A stretch of 64,000 nt of DNA, from positions 186,001 to 250,000 of the forward strand of contig NZ_CP059067.1 in assembly GCF_017795745.1 (NCBI RefSeq), read 5' to 3'. Positions 27,668-34,899 of the stretch are shown here, piece by piece. The notes beneath the pieces were generated by a model, which saw nothing but the letters and a program-made list of their open reading frames with translations, had not been told where the DNA came from and made no database searches. This DNA comes from Rhizobacter sp. AJA081-3 (lineage in GTDB: Bacteria > Pseudomonadota > Gammaproteobacteria > Burkholderiales > Burkholderiaceae_C). Within the stretch, counting starts at the first letter, position 1. The number at the start of each line of letters is the position of its first letter. A program made the position numbers and the translations under genes.

Positions 27668-29847
27668 GACAGTCTTTCAGTGGGTTGTTGCTGCCCGCGG
27701 GCGGCGGGTTCGGCGGCCAGTTGGCTCAGGGAGGCGACGTCGAAGATGAGCGCGACCTCGCCATTGCCGAGGATCGACGAGCCGGACATGCCGCGCAGGC
27801 TGCGGAACATGCGGCCCAGGGGCTTGATGACGGTCTGGTGCTGGCCAAGCAGCACATCGACCATGACACCGTAGCGCTGCGTGCCGGAGTGGATGACGAC
27901 CACGCTGCAGCGCTCGGGCGGTGGCGTGTCCAGCGCGTACAGCGTGCGCAGGCTGAGCACCGGCAGAACACGGCCACGCAGCTCGACCACGCTGCGGCCG
28001 CGCGCGTCCAGCGCGGTGGCGGTGGGCCGGTCCTCGATGACCTCGACGACCGATTCCAGCGGGAAGATGAACTTGCTCGCGCCCACGCCGACCAGGAAGC
28101 CGTCGATGATCGCCAGCGTCAGCGGCAGGCGGATCTCGATCGTGCTGCCCTGGCCCTCGACGCTGTGGATCGTCACGGTGCCGCGCAGCGCTTCGATGTT
28201 GCGGCGCACGACGTCCATGCCGACGCCGCGGCCCGACAGGTTGGTGACCTTCTCGGCGGTGGAGAAACCGGCCTCGAAGATGAGGTTGAAGATCTCGGTG
28301 TCGGGCGGCGTCACGCCGCGCTCGACCAGGCCGCGTTCCCAGGCGCGCTGCAGCACCTTGTCGCGCTGGATGCCCCGGCCGTCGTCGATGATGCGGATCA
28401 GCACGCTGCCGGATTCGTGGCAGGCCGACAGGGTCAGCTTGCCCTGGGCCGGCTTGCCGGTGGCAAGGCGCTGCTCGGGTGTCTCCAGGCCGTGGTCCAG
28501 GCCATTGCGCACCAAGTGCATCAGCGGGTCGGCGATGCGTTCGACGACGGCCTTGTCGAGTTCGGTCTCGCCGCCGACGATCTCCAGTGCGACGTCCTTG
28601 CCGAGCTCCGACGCGGTGTCGCGCACCACGCGGCGAAAGCGGGCGAAGGTCTCGCCGATCGGCACCATGCGCAACTGCAGCGTGCCGTTGCGGATCTCCT
28701 CGATGAGGCGGCCGATCTCGGAGTTGGCCTCCATCAGCGCGCCGTTGCGCGTCTGCCGTGCCAGCAGCGCGGCGCCGGCGCCCGCGATCACCAGCTCGCC
28801 CAGCAGGTTGATCACGTCGTCGAGCCGGTCGGCCTGCACGCGGATGTAGCGGTTGCCGTCCTGCGCACCCGGGGCCGACTCGCGGCTCTTCTGCTGCTTG
28901 CCGAGCGCCGCCTCGACGATCTGCGGATGCACGCCGTCGGCCTGTAGCAACTCGCCCAGGCGCGGCGCGCCTTCGGCGCTCACGTCCTCGCGCTGCTTGT
29001 GCAGGGCGCGCTCCAGTTGTTCGTAGTTCACCGCGCCGATGGACAGGAGGATCTCGCCCAGACGCGGGCTGTCCGGCAGCTCGTCGATCAGCTGGACCAG
29101 GCGCTGCGGCGTGGCGTCGGGGCCGATCACGTGAAGCGTGGCATCGTCGCGCACGAAGCTGAACGCGTCCTCGATGGCCTCGCGCGGCTTGTCGGTCTGC
29201 AGCTCGAAGACAAAGCCGAGGTGGCATTGCTCGGGATCCAGCGCGTCCAGTGCCGGCACGGCGGCGCTGTCGCAGCCGACCGCCAGGATGCTGCCGAGCT
29301 GCCCGACATAGCTCAGGATCGCCAGCGGATCCATGCCGTTGCGGAAGGTGTCCGCACCGAAGCGCACCGAGATGTGCCAGCGGCGGGAACCGGCCGCCGG
29401 TGACGCGGAAGCTTGACCCGCTGCGGCCGTGCTGCGTGACGGGGCCAGTGCGCCCAGGCGCGTGACCAGCGCGGCGCGGGCCGCGGCGCCCTGCGCGTCG
29501 TCGCTGTCGCCGCTGGCCTGGGCCACGAGCAGCCGGATCTGGTCGTTGCTCTGCAGCAGCAGGGTCGACAGCTCGGGCGTCAAGGCGATCTCGCCTTCGC
29601 GAAGCCGGTCGAGCAGCGTCTCGACATGGTGCGTGAAGGCCACCACCGCATCGAGGCCGAAGATGCCCGCCGAGCCCTTCACGGTGTGGGCGCAGCGGAA
29701 CAGAGCGTCGAGCAGTTCGCGGTCGTCCGGCGCGTCTTCCAGTTGCAGCAGCAACTGTTCGATGGAAGCGATCTGCTCCTGCGCTTCGCTGATGAAGGCG
29801 GGCAGTGCTTCGGCGATGAAGCTGTTGTCTTGTTCGCTCTGGTTCAT
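27664..29847 (-). CDS. cheA: Chemotaxis sensor histidine kinase
   Basis: 727 residues from the ATG overlapping the STAS gene stop (ATGA); upstream in-frame codons lie inside that gene and are rejected. Domains: Hpt with phospho-accepting His54 in AHTVKGSAG, a long linker with two helical segments, the P3 dimerisation helix (about 395-450), an HATPase domain with N box ([14 protein letters not shown]), G1 (IIDDGRGI) and G2 (GRGVGMDVV), and a CheW-like P5 domain at the C-terminus. It phosphorylates CheY and CheB encoded beside it. Confidence 0.95.
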   Translation of the reverse strand: MNQSEQDNSFIAEALPAFISEAQEQIASIEQLLLQLEDAPDDRELLDALFRCAHTVKGSAGIFGLDAVVAFTHHVETLLDRLREGEIALTPELSTLLLQSNDQIRLLVAQASGDSDDAQGAAARAALVTRLGALAPSRSTAAAGQASASPAAGSRRWHISVRFGADTFRNGMDPLAILSYVGQLGSILAVGCDSAAVPALDALDPEQCHLGFVFELQTDKPREAIEDAFSFVRDDATLHVIGPDATPQRLVQLIDELPDSPRLGEILLSIGAVNYEQLERALHKQREDVSAEGAPRLGELLQADGVHPQIVEAALGKQQKSRESAPGAQDGNRYIRVQADRLDDVINLLGELVIAGAGAALLARQTRNGALMEANSEIGRLIEEIRNGTLQLRMVPIGETFARFRRVVRDTASELGKDVALEIVGGETELDKAVVERIADPLMHLVRNGLDHGLETPEQRLATGKPAQGKLTLSACHESGSVLIRIIDDGRGIQRDKVLQRAWERGLVERGVTPPDTEIFNLIFEAGFSTAEKVTNLSGRGVGMDVVRRNIEALRGTVTIHSVEGQGSTIEIRLPLTLAIIDGFLVGVGASKFIFPLESVVEVIEDRPTATALDARGRSVVELRGRVLPVLSLRTLYALDTPPPERCSVVVIHSGTQRYGVMVDVLLGQHQTVIKPLGRMFRSLRGMSGSSILGNGEVALIFDVASLSQLAAEPAARGQQQPTERLS

Positions 29848-30143
29848 GCGCCGGCTCCCGCGGTCCGCTCGGCTTCGAGCAGGCCCGTCAGGCCGAGGCG
29901 TTCGCAGGCGCCGCGCAGGGCCGGGCTCGGCCGCTCGATCAGCAGGCTGCGCTGTTGCGCCTGCAGGGCACGGGCCAGCGCCACGAGGAGCTGCACCCCG
30001 GCGGCATCGACCTCGGTCACGCCGCTGGCGTCGGCCCGCAACGTTTCGGCGTCGTCGGCCGTGAGCCAGGCAAGCCACTGCGGGCGCGTCTCGCCCACGG
30101 TGTAGATGGTCAGTTCGGCCGGCAGGGCCAGTGCGGAAGGCAT
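29844..30143 (-). CDS. STAS-domain protein of the chemotaxis cluster
   Basis: 99 residues forming a single STAS domain (anti-sigma-factor antagonist fold): a short first strand, then LRADASGVTEVDAAGVQLLVALA, where the Ser/Thr of the phosphorylation loop would lie (Gly-Val-Thr-Glu-Val-Asp-Ala-Ala-Gly). Small STAS genes between cheY and cheA are a feature of F7-type chemosensory operons such as cluster III of Vibrio cholerae. The phospho-acceptor Ser is replaced by Ala, so phospho-switching is doubtful. Role unknown. Confidence 0.85.
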   Translation of the reverse strand: MPSALALPAELTIYTVGETRPQWLAWLTADDAETLRADASGVTEVDAAGVQLLVALARALQAQQRSLLIERPSPALRGACERLGLTGLLEAERTAGAGA

Positions 30144-30151
30144 GCGCGCTC

Positions 30152-30523
30152 CTAGGGCAGGATCAGCTTGGAGACCGCGTCCAGCAACTGCGGTGGATTG
30201 AAGGGCTTGAGGATCCAGGCCTTGGCGCCGGCGGCGCGTCCCTGTTCCTTCTTCGCGTCCTGCCCTTCGGTGGTCAGCATGATCACCGGCGTGAATTTGT
30301 GGCGCGGGTGCTGCTTCACGTGCGTCAGGAAGGTGATGCCGTCCATGTTCGGCATGTTCACGTCGCTGACGATCAGGTGGACTTTGGCGAGCTTGTCGAG
30401 CTGCGCAAGCCCTTCCTTGCCGTCGCCGGCTTCCAGCACCTCGTAGCCGGCGCGTGCCAGCGACAGCTTCACCACGGTGCGCAGCGAACTGGAGTCGTCG
30501 ACGATCAGGATGGTCTTGGCCAT
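30152..30523 (-). CDS. cheY: CheY-like response regulator
   Basis: 123 residues, a single receiver domain: acidic pair Asp9-Asp10, phospho-acceptor Asp54 in VSDVNMPNMDG, Thr in MLTTEGQ and Lys in ILKPF. The start is the ATG before AKTILIVDD; an upstream in-frame ATG lacks homology. It is the output protein of the kinase encoded two genes later. Whether it binds flagellar motor or another target cannot be seen. Confidence 0.94.
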   Translation of the reverse strand: MAKTILIVDDSSSLRTVVKLSLARAGYEVLEAGDGKEGLAQLDKLAKVHLIVSDVNMPNMDGITFLTHVKQHPRHKFTPVIMLTTEGQDAKKEQGRAAGAKAWILKPFNPPQLLDAVSKLILP

Positions 30524-30536
30524 GACAGCGCCTGGT

Positions 30537-31619
30537 TCAGAAGAAGGTGGTTCCGGTCGACGGTGCAGTCGCTGCATCCGGCGACTCGGGGGCGGAGATC
30601 GCGCGTTGTTCGGCGGTCGTGTAGCCGGCGCTCAGCAGCGCCTGCCACTCGCCCGGATCGGGCGCTTGCCCGTTGGCCATGGTGGTCTGCAGGCGCTGTG
30701 TCGCGGTGTGGATCGAAGCGCTGACCTGGTCGAGGATCTGGCTGACGCGGTCCTGGAACTGGAAGGCCACCATCAACTGCTCGACCTGGCCGCGCACAGA
30801 CTCGCCGCGGGCGCGAAGCTGCGCGGCGCGCTCGTTGAGCTGTGTCACCGCACCGTCGACGTCGGCGATCACCGCGCGAATGGTGTCCTCGGAGCGCCGG
30901 ATGCCGGCGTTGTCGTGCTGCGCATGCTCGTCGGCCTGCTTCAGAGCACCGCGCATGCGCTCGCCGAAGCCGTTGACCTGTTCGCCGATGCGCCGGCCTG
31001 TGTCGCCCGACTCGGCCGACAGGCGGCGCACCTCGGCGGCAACGACGGCGAATCCGCGGCCGCTGTCCCCGGCACGAGCCGCCTCGATGGCGGCGTTGAT
31101 CGACAGCAGGTTGGTCTGGCGTGCGAGCTTGCCGACGTCTTCGGCCATGTCACCGAGGCTGGCAGAGGCACCGGAGAGTTCGCGCACCGAGCCGAGCACC
31201 TGCTCTCGCGAGCGAACCGACTGCTCCAGCGATTGCAGCAGGCCGAGCAGGCGCTGCTCGCACTGCGCGAGCACCGCGGCGCGCTCGTCGAGCTCGGCGT
31301 GGCTGGTCGCCGATGCGGAAGGCGGCGAGATGATCAGGTCGAGCTCGGACAGGATCGCCGAGAAGCCTTCCAGCAGATGGGCGGTGGCTTCACGCATCTG
31401 CGCCTGGGCGGTGCCGATGTGTGTGGTCCAGGTCTGTGCCGCTTCGGCCAGGCGGTGGCCGAACTCGGCGCTGGCGGGGCTGGCGTCGCGGGCCGGCGTC
31501 GACGCCGCACCGGTGAGGAAAGCCAGGGCGCGTGCGAGCCATGGCTGGCGTGCCGGCGCCCCGTGCGCGGGCCCGTCGTGGGCGACGCTGCCGGCCGCAC
31601 TGTTCGAAGAGGTGGACAT
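30537..31619 (-). CDS. Short soluble MCP-like protein with C-terminal QDxxxQ motif
   Basis: 360 residues, no membrane segment, no PAS or HAMP domain. A helical N-terminal part leads to an MCP-type hairpin tip ([21 protein letters not shown], split near residues 170-190) that is much shorter than in normal receptors. A helix at 280-300 carries Phe-Gln289-Asp290-Arg-Val-Ser-Gln294, the QDxxxQ pattern of the CheZ phosphatase active site, and the protein ends in Phe-Phe. It is the first gene of the operon, 13 bases before cheY. It could be a receptor-like protein that also removes phosphate from CheY; see findings. Confidence 0.8.
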   Translation of the reverse strand: MSTSSNSAAGSVAHDGPAHGAPARQPWLARALAFLTGAASTPARDASPASAEFGHRLAEAAQTWTTHIGTAQAQMREATAHLLEGFSAILSELDLIISPPSASATSHAELDERAAVLAQCEQRLLGLLQSLEQSVRSREQVLGSVRELSGASASLGDMAEDVGKLARQTNLLSINAAIEAARAGDSGRGFAVVAAEVRRLSAESGDTGRRIGEQVNGFGERMRGALKQADEHAQHDNAGIRRSEDTIRAVIADVDGAVTQLNERAAQLRARGESVRGQVEQLMVAFQFQDRVSQILDQVSASIHTATQRLQTTMANGQAPDPGEWQALLSAGYTTAEQRAISAPESPDAATAPSTGTTFF

Positions 31620-31811
31620 GTCGTGAGGTGGTTGCGGGCATCGCGGCGCAGCGCAGCGCGATCCCTCACCTCAATGTCGGCATTCCAAGATCGGGCAATA
31701 GGGCTGAAAGAGCCTCAAATGCCACGCAAACTGAGAAAAATGGCGCCTCTGCGGCAATCAAGTATCAAGATAGTCACTTATGACGGCTTGCGCGTCGCCG
31801 TGACCGGTCCG
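31620..31811 (-). promoter_or_regulatory. Upstream region of the chemotaxis operon
   Basis: 192 bases between the operon's first gene and the chalcone-isomerase-like gene, with an A+T-richer section at 31690-31790. The operon promoter must be here or upstream. I looked for a sigma-28 motif (TAAA-N15-GCCGATAA) on the minus strand and did not find one. An inverted repeat (GTGAGG at 31623-31628 with CCTCAC at 31665-31670) flanks a GC-rich stretch. Confidence 0.3.
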
Positions 31812-32426
31812 TCAGTTCGCGAAGGGATCGCGAACGGGCGCGCCTTTGCCCAGCAGCGCTTCTTTCAACTGCGCGTCGGCCGGCGAGTGGCCGAGCCAGA
31901 TCTTCAGCAGCGCCGAGAAGAACTCGGGTTCCTTGATCGGCTCGGTAGAGGCCTTGCCGTTGATCAGCACCGTGGTGCCCTGGCCGGGTACGTAGTCGAC
32001 GAAGAAGTACTCGCCGGCGGTGAGCTTCTTCTTGGCGGAGAACAGGTCGGCCAGGCGCAGGGTGCCGGCGATGGACTTGGAAAACTCCTCGCGGGGCGCG
32101 TTGTCCTGCATGCCGCGGGTGAACAGCTTGCCCAGTTCGTTGGCGTCGATGTCGCGCAGCATCACGATGTGCATGCGCTTTGGACCGGGTGCGGCCAGCA
32201 CCGCTTCCGGCGTGGCAGCCTTGCTGCCCAGGTACAGGCCGGCGGTGTAGACCTTGAAGATGGCCTTGTAGCGCACGCCGGCGCCGTTGAGCAGCAGCTT
32301 CGCGTTGCCCATCTGGGCGGACTGCTCGTACTTCACGCCGCCGACCTCGGTGGTCTGTGCCTGCGCAAGCGGCGTGGAAAGAAGTGCCACCAGGGTGGCG
32401 CCCAGAAGGATGGTGCGACGGATCAC
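31812..32426 (-). CDS. Secreted chalcone-isomerase-fold protein
   Basis: 204 residues from GTG with GGAGAG four bases upstream. Signal peptide about 1-22, ending AQAQ. The body matches bacterial chalcone isomerase-like proteins (VGGVKYEQSAQMGNAKLLLN, YKAIFKVYTAGLYLG, RGMQDNAP, LADLFSAKKKLTAGEYFF, LKIWLGHSPAD). These have the fold but are not known to make flavonoids; they are thought to bind fatty-acid-like ligands in the periplasm. Divergent from trpE. Confidence 0.85.
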   Translation of the reverse strand: MIRRTILLGATLVALLSTPLAQAQTTEVGGVKYEQSAQMGNAKLLLNGAGVRYKAIFKVYTAGLYLGSKAATPEAVLAAPGPKRMHIVMLRDIDANELGKLFTRGMQDNAPREEFSKSIAGTLRLADLFSAKKKLTAGEYFFVDYVPGQGTTVLINGKASTEPIKEPEFFSALLKIWLGHSPADAQLKEALLGKGAPVRDPFAN

Positions 32427-32555
32427 GACGCTCTCCGATGTCGAGTTGAGCAGGCCGATGAGCCCGCAAGGCAGCGCAGTGTGACAAAGCCGGGCCCGCC
32501 GTGTCCATGACGGATTGCACGAGTGGAGAGGGCGCTCCAGCCCGATTGGCGCCGC

Positions 32556-32564
32556 TGCTACACT
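32556..32564 (+). promoter_or_regulatory. Extended -10 promoter for trpL-trpE
   Basis: TGC followed by TACACT (32559-32564) forms an extended -10 element. No good -35 lies 17 bases upstream, as is common with extended -10 promoters. Transcription would start at about 32571-32573, on or just before the ATG of the leader ORF. The following bases (GCGGCCGC) are GC-rich. Confidence 0.55.
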
Positions 32565-32572
32565 GCGGCCGC

Positions 32573-32659
32573 ATGTTTTCGACGCGCAAGCAAACCGAAA
32601 GGTCGCACGACCGGGGAGCCTGGCCCTGGCGCCGCTCCTGCCTTCGCGCCGGGCGCTGA
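32573..32659 (+). CDS. trpL: Putative trp leader peptide, 28 codons
   Basis: The short frame starts with ATG at 32573 and ends in TGA at 32657-32659. Codons 17 and 19 are TGG, giving Trp-Pro-Trp, the hallmark of trp attenuation leaders; Trp is otherwise rare. It lies in the 385-base gap between the isomerase-like gene and trpE, in the same orientation as trpE. The predicted transcription start coincides with its ATG and no ribosome site precedes it, so it would be translated leaderless, as known for trpL of Sinorhizobium. An 8-pair stem can form between 32649-32656 (its last codons) and 32685-32692. Not proven to be translated. Confidence 0.6.
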   Translation: MFSTRKQTERSHDRGAWPWRRSCLRAGR

Positions 32660-32811
32660 CCCGGCCCCGTTTGCCTGCCGTTGCGCGCCCGGACCGACAT
32701 GGATCCGCGCCCTTCGGCTCCACCCGCCGGAACCGCTTTCGGCCCGATACACCGAATCGAACCGTCACGCGCACGCATCGCCGTGCGCCGGGCCGTGGAG
32801 GGCCCTGACCC
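32660..32811 (+). promoter_or_regulatory. Structured trpE leader RNA
   Basis: After the leader ORF there are two good hairpins before trpE: GCGCACG (32769-32775) with CGTGCGC (32782-32788), and GGGCC (32790-32794) with GGCCC (32801-32805). The second holds the GGAG ribosome site of trpE in its loop and stem. No U-run typical of a transcription terminator is seen, so control may act on translation start. Alternative pairings with the region of the Trp codons exist. Confidence 0.45.
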
Positions 32812-34296
32812 GTGATCACCGAACTCGAATTCAAGAGCCTGGCCGCCCAGGGCTACAACCGCATCCCGCTGCTCACCGAGGCCTTCGCCGATCTGGAGAC
32901 GCCGCTGTCGCTGTACCTCAAGCTCGCCTACGGCAACGGCGGCGGCAAGCACAGCTTCTTGCTCGAATCCGTCGTCGGCGGCGAGCGTTTCGGGCGCTAT
33001 TCCTTCATCGGGCTGCCGGCGCGCACCCTGCTGCGGGCCACCGGCTTCAAGACCGAGGTCGTCACCGACGGCGTCGTCGTCGAGACGTACGAAGGCAACC
33101 CGCTGGACTTCATCGATGCCTACCAGAAGCGCTTCAAGGCGGCGTTGCGGCCCGGCCTGCCACGTTTTTGCGGCGGCCTGGCCGGCTACTTCGGCTACGA
33201 CGCGGTGCGCTACATCGAGCCCAAGCTGGCGAAGACCTGGAAGGACGGCGGCATCGACACGCCCGACATCCTGCTGCTGCAGTGCGAGGAACTGGCGGTC
33301 ATCGACAACCTGTCGGGGCGCCTGTACCTGATCGTCTATGCCGACCCGACAGAGCCTGAGGCCTACTTCAAGGCCAAGCGGCGCCTGGCGGAGCTGGGCG
33401 ACAAGCTCAAGTACAGCGTCACCGCGCCGCAGGTCAAGCGCGTCGCCGCGCATGGCGTGGAGCGCGAGTTCGCCAAGGACGACTACGTGGCCGCGGTGCT
33501 CAAGGGCAAGGAGTACATCGCGGCCGGCGACATGATGCAGGTGCAGATCGGCCAGCGACTGCGCAAGCGCTACACCGAGAGCCCGCTGTCGCTTTACCGC
33601 GCGTTGCGCTCGCTGAACCCGTCGCCCTACATGTTCTTCTACGACATGGGCGACTTCCAGATCGTCAGCGCCAGCCCCGAGATCCTGGTGCGCCACGAGC
33701 ATGTGCCCGAGGGCGAGAAGGTGACGATCCGTCCGCTGGCCGGCACGCGACCACGCGGTGCCTCGCCCGAGCAGGACAAGGCGCTCGAGGCCGAACTGCT
33801 CGCCGACCCGAAGGAGCGCGCCGAGCACGTGATGCTGATCGACCTGGCCCGCAACGACATCGGCCGCATCGCCAAGACGGGCACGGTGAAGGTCACCGAG
33901 GCCTTCGTGGTCGAGCGCTACTCGCACGTGATGCACATCGTCAGCAATGTCGAGGGCCTGCTCAAGGACGGCATGACCAACCTCGACGTGCTCAGGGCCA
34001 CCTTCCCGGCCGGCACGCTGACCGGTGCGCCGAAGATCCGCGCGATGGAGATCATCGACGAGCTCGAGCCGAGCAAGCGTGGCATCTACGGCGGCGCCTG
34101 CGGCTACCTCAGCTTCGCCGGCGACATGGATGTGGCCATCGCCATCCGCACCGGCATCGTCAAGGACCAGACGCTCTACGTGCAGGCGGCGGCCGGCGTG
34201 GTGGCCGACTCCGTGCCCGAGATGGAGTGGAGGGAGACCGAGCACAAGGCCCGCGCGCTGATCCGCGCGGCCGAACTGGTGGAAGAGGGGTTCTGA
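32812..34296 (+). CDS. trpE: Anthranilate synthase component I
   Basis: 494 residues, initiating at GTG, with GGAGG ten bases upstream. It converts chorismate plus ammonia to anthranilate, the first step of tryptophan synthesis. [11 protein letters not shown] (Trp-feedback site) and the chorismate-binding signature ([69 protein letters not shown]) are complete. trpG starts two bases after the stop. Confidence 0.96.
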   Translation: MITELEFKSLAAQGYNRIPLLTEAFADLETPLSLYLKLAYGNGGGKHSFLLESVVGGERFGRYSFIGLPARTLLRATGFKTEVVTDGVVVETYEGNPLDFIDAYQKRFKAALRPGLPRFCGGLAGYFGYDAVRYIEPKLAKTWKDGGIDTPDILLLQCEELAVIDNLSGRLYLIVYADPTEPEAYFKAKRRLAELGDKLKYSVTAPQVKRVAAHGVEREFAKDDYVAAVLKGKEYIAAGDMMQVQIGQRLRKRYTESPLSLYRALRSLNPSPYMFFYDMGDFQIVSASPEILVRHEHVPEGEKVTIRPLAGTRPRGASPEQDKALEAELLADPKERAEHVMLIDLARNDIGRIAKTGTVKVTEAFVVERYSHVMHIVSNVEGLLKDGMTNLDVLRATFPAGTLTGAPKIRAMEIIDELEPSKRGIYGGACGYLSFAGDMDVAIAIRTGIVKDQTLYVQAAAGVVADSVPEMEWRETEHKARALIRAAELVEEGF

Positions 34297-34298
34297 TC

Positions 34299-34889
34299 AT
34301 GCTGCTGATGATCGACAACTACGACTCATTCACCTTCAACCTGGTGCAGTACTTCGGCGAGCTCGGCGAAGAGGTGCGCGTGCTGCGCAACGACGAGATC
34401 GACGTCGCGGGTATCGCGGCGATGAAGCCGGACAGGTTGGTGCTCTCGCCGGGCCCGTGCTCACCGGCCGAGGCCGGCGTGTGTGTCGAGGCGATCCGTG
34501 CCTTCACCGGCAAGCTGCCCATCCTCGGCGTGTGCCTTGGGCACCAGGCGATCGGCGCTGCGCTCGGCGGCAACATCGTGCGGGCGAAGACGCAGATGCA
34601 CGGCAAGACCGACGTCATCACCACCGACGAACGCGGTGTCTACACCGGCCTGCCGCGGCAGTTCACGGTGATCCGCTACCACTCGCTGGTGATCGAGCAG
34701 GCCACGCGCCCCAGGGAACTGGAGATCACTGCCACCTCGCAGGACGGCGAGATCATGGGCGTGCGCCATACCGCCCTGGCGGGCACGAAAACGCCGATGG
34801 AAGGCGTGCAGTTCCACCCCGAGTCGATCCTGACCGAGCACGGCCACGCCATGCTGCGCAACTTCCTGCGCCAGAGCGACGCGGGCTGA
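34299..34889 (+). CDS. trpG: Anthranilate synthase component II (glutamine amidotransferase)
   Basis: 196 residues, class I glutamine amidotransferase domain: [10 protein letters not shown], nucleophile Cys in [10 protein letters not shown], and His/Glu in VQFHPESIL. The start ATG ([11 protein letters not shown]) is right after the trpE stop. Supplies ammonia to TrpE; in some bacteria it also serves PabB. A convergent bacteriophytochrome gene ends ten bases later. Confidence 0.96.
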   Translation: MLLMIDNYDSFTFNLVQYFGELGEEVRVLRNDEIDVAGIAAMKPDRLVLSPGPCSPAEAGVCVEAIRAFTGKLPILGVCLGHQAIGAALGGNIVRAKTQMHGKTDVITTDERGVYTGLPRQFTVIRYHSLVIEQATRPRELEITATSQDGEIMGVRHTALAGTKTPMEGVQFHPESILTEHGHAMLRNFLRQSDAG

Positions 34890-34899
34890 GCGCCGGCAC

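Noticed and set aside
31620-31811. Sigma-28 (flagellar) promoter before the chemotaxis cluster
   Set aside because: No TAAA-N15-GCCGATAA-like pair was found on the minus strand; GCCGACAT and GCCCGATC occur without a matching -35.
31812-32426. Flavonoid-forming chalcone isomerase
   Set aside because: Bacterial members of this fold are secreted binding-type proteins; nothing for flavonoid synthesis is nearby.
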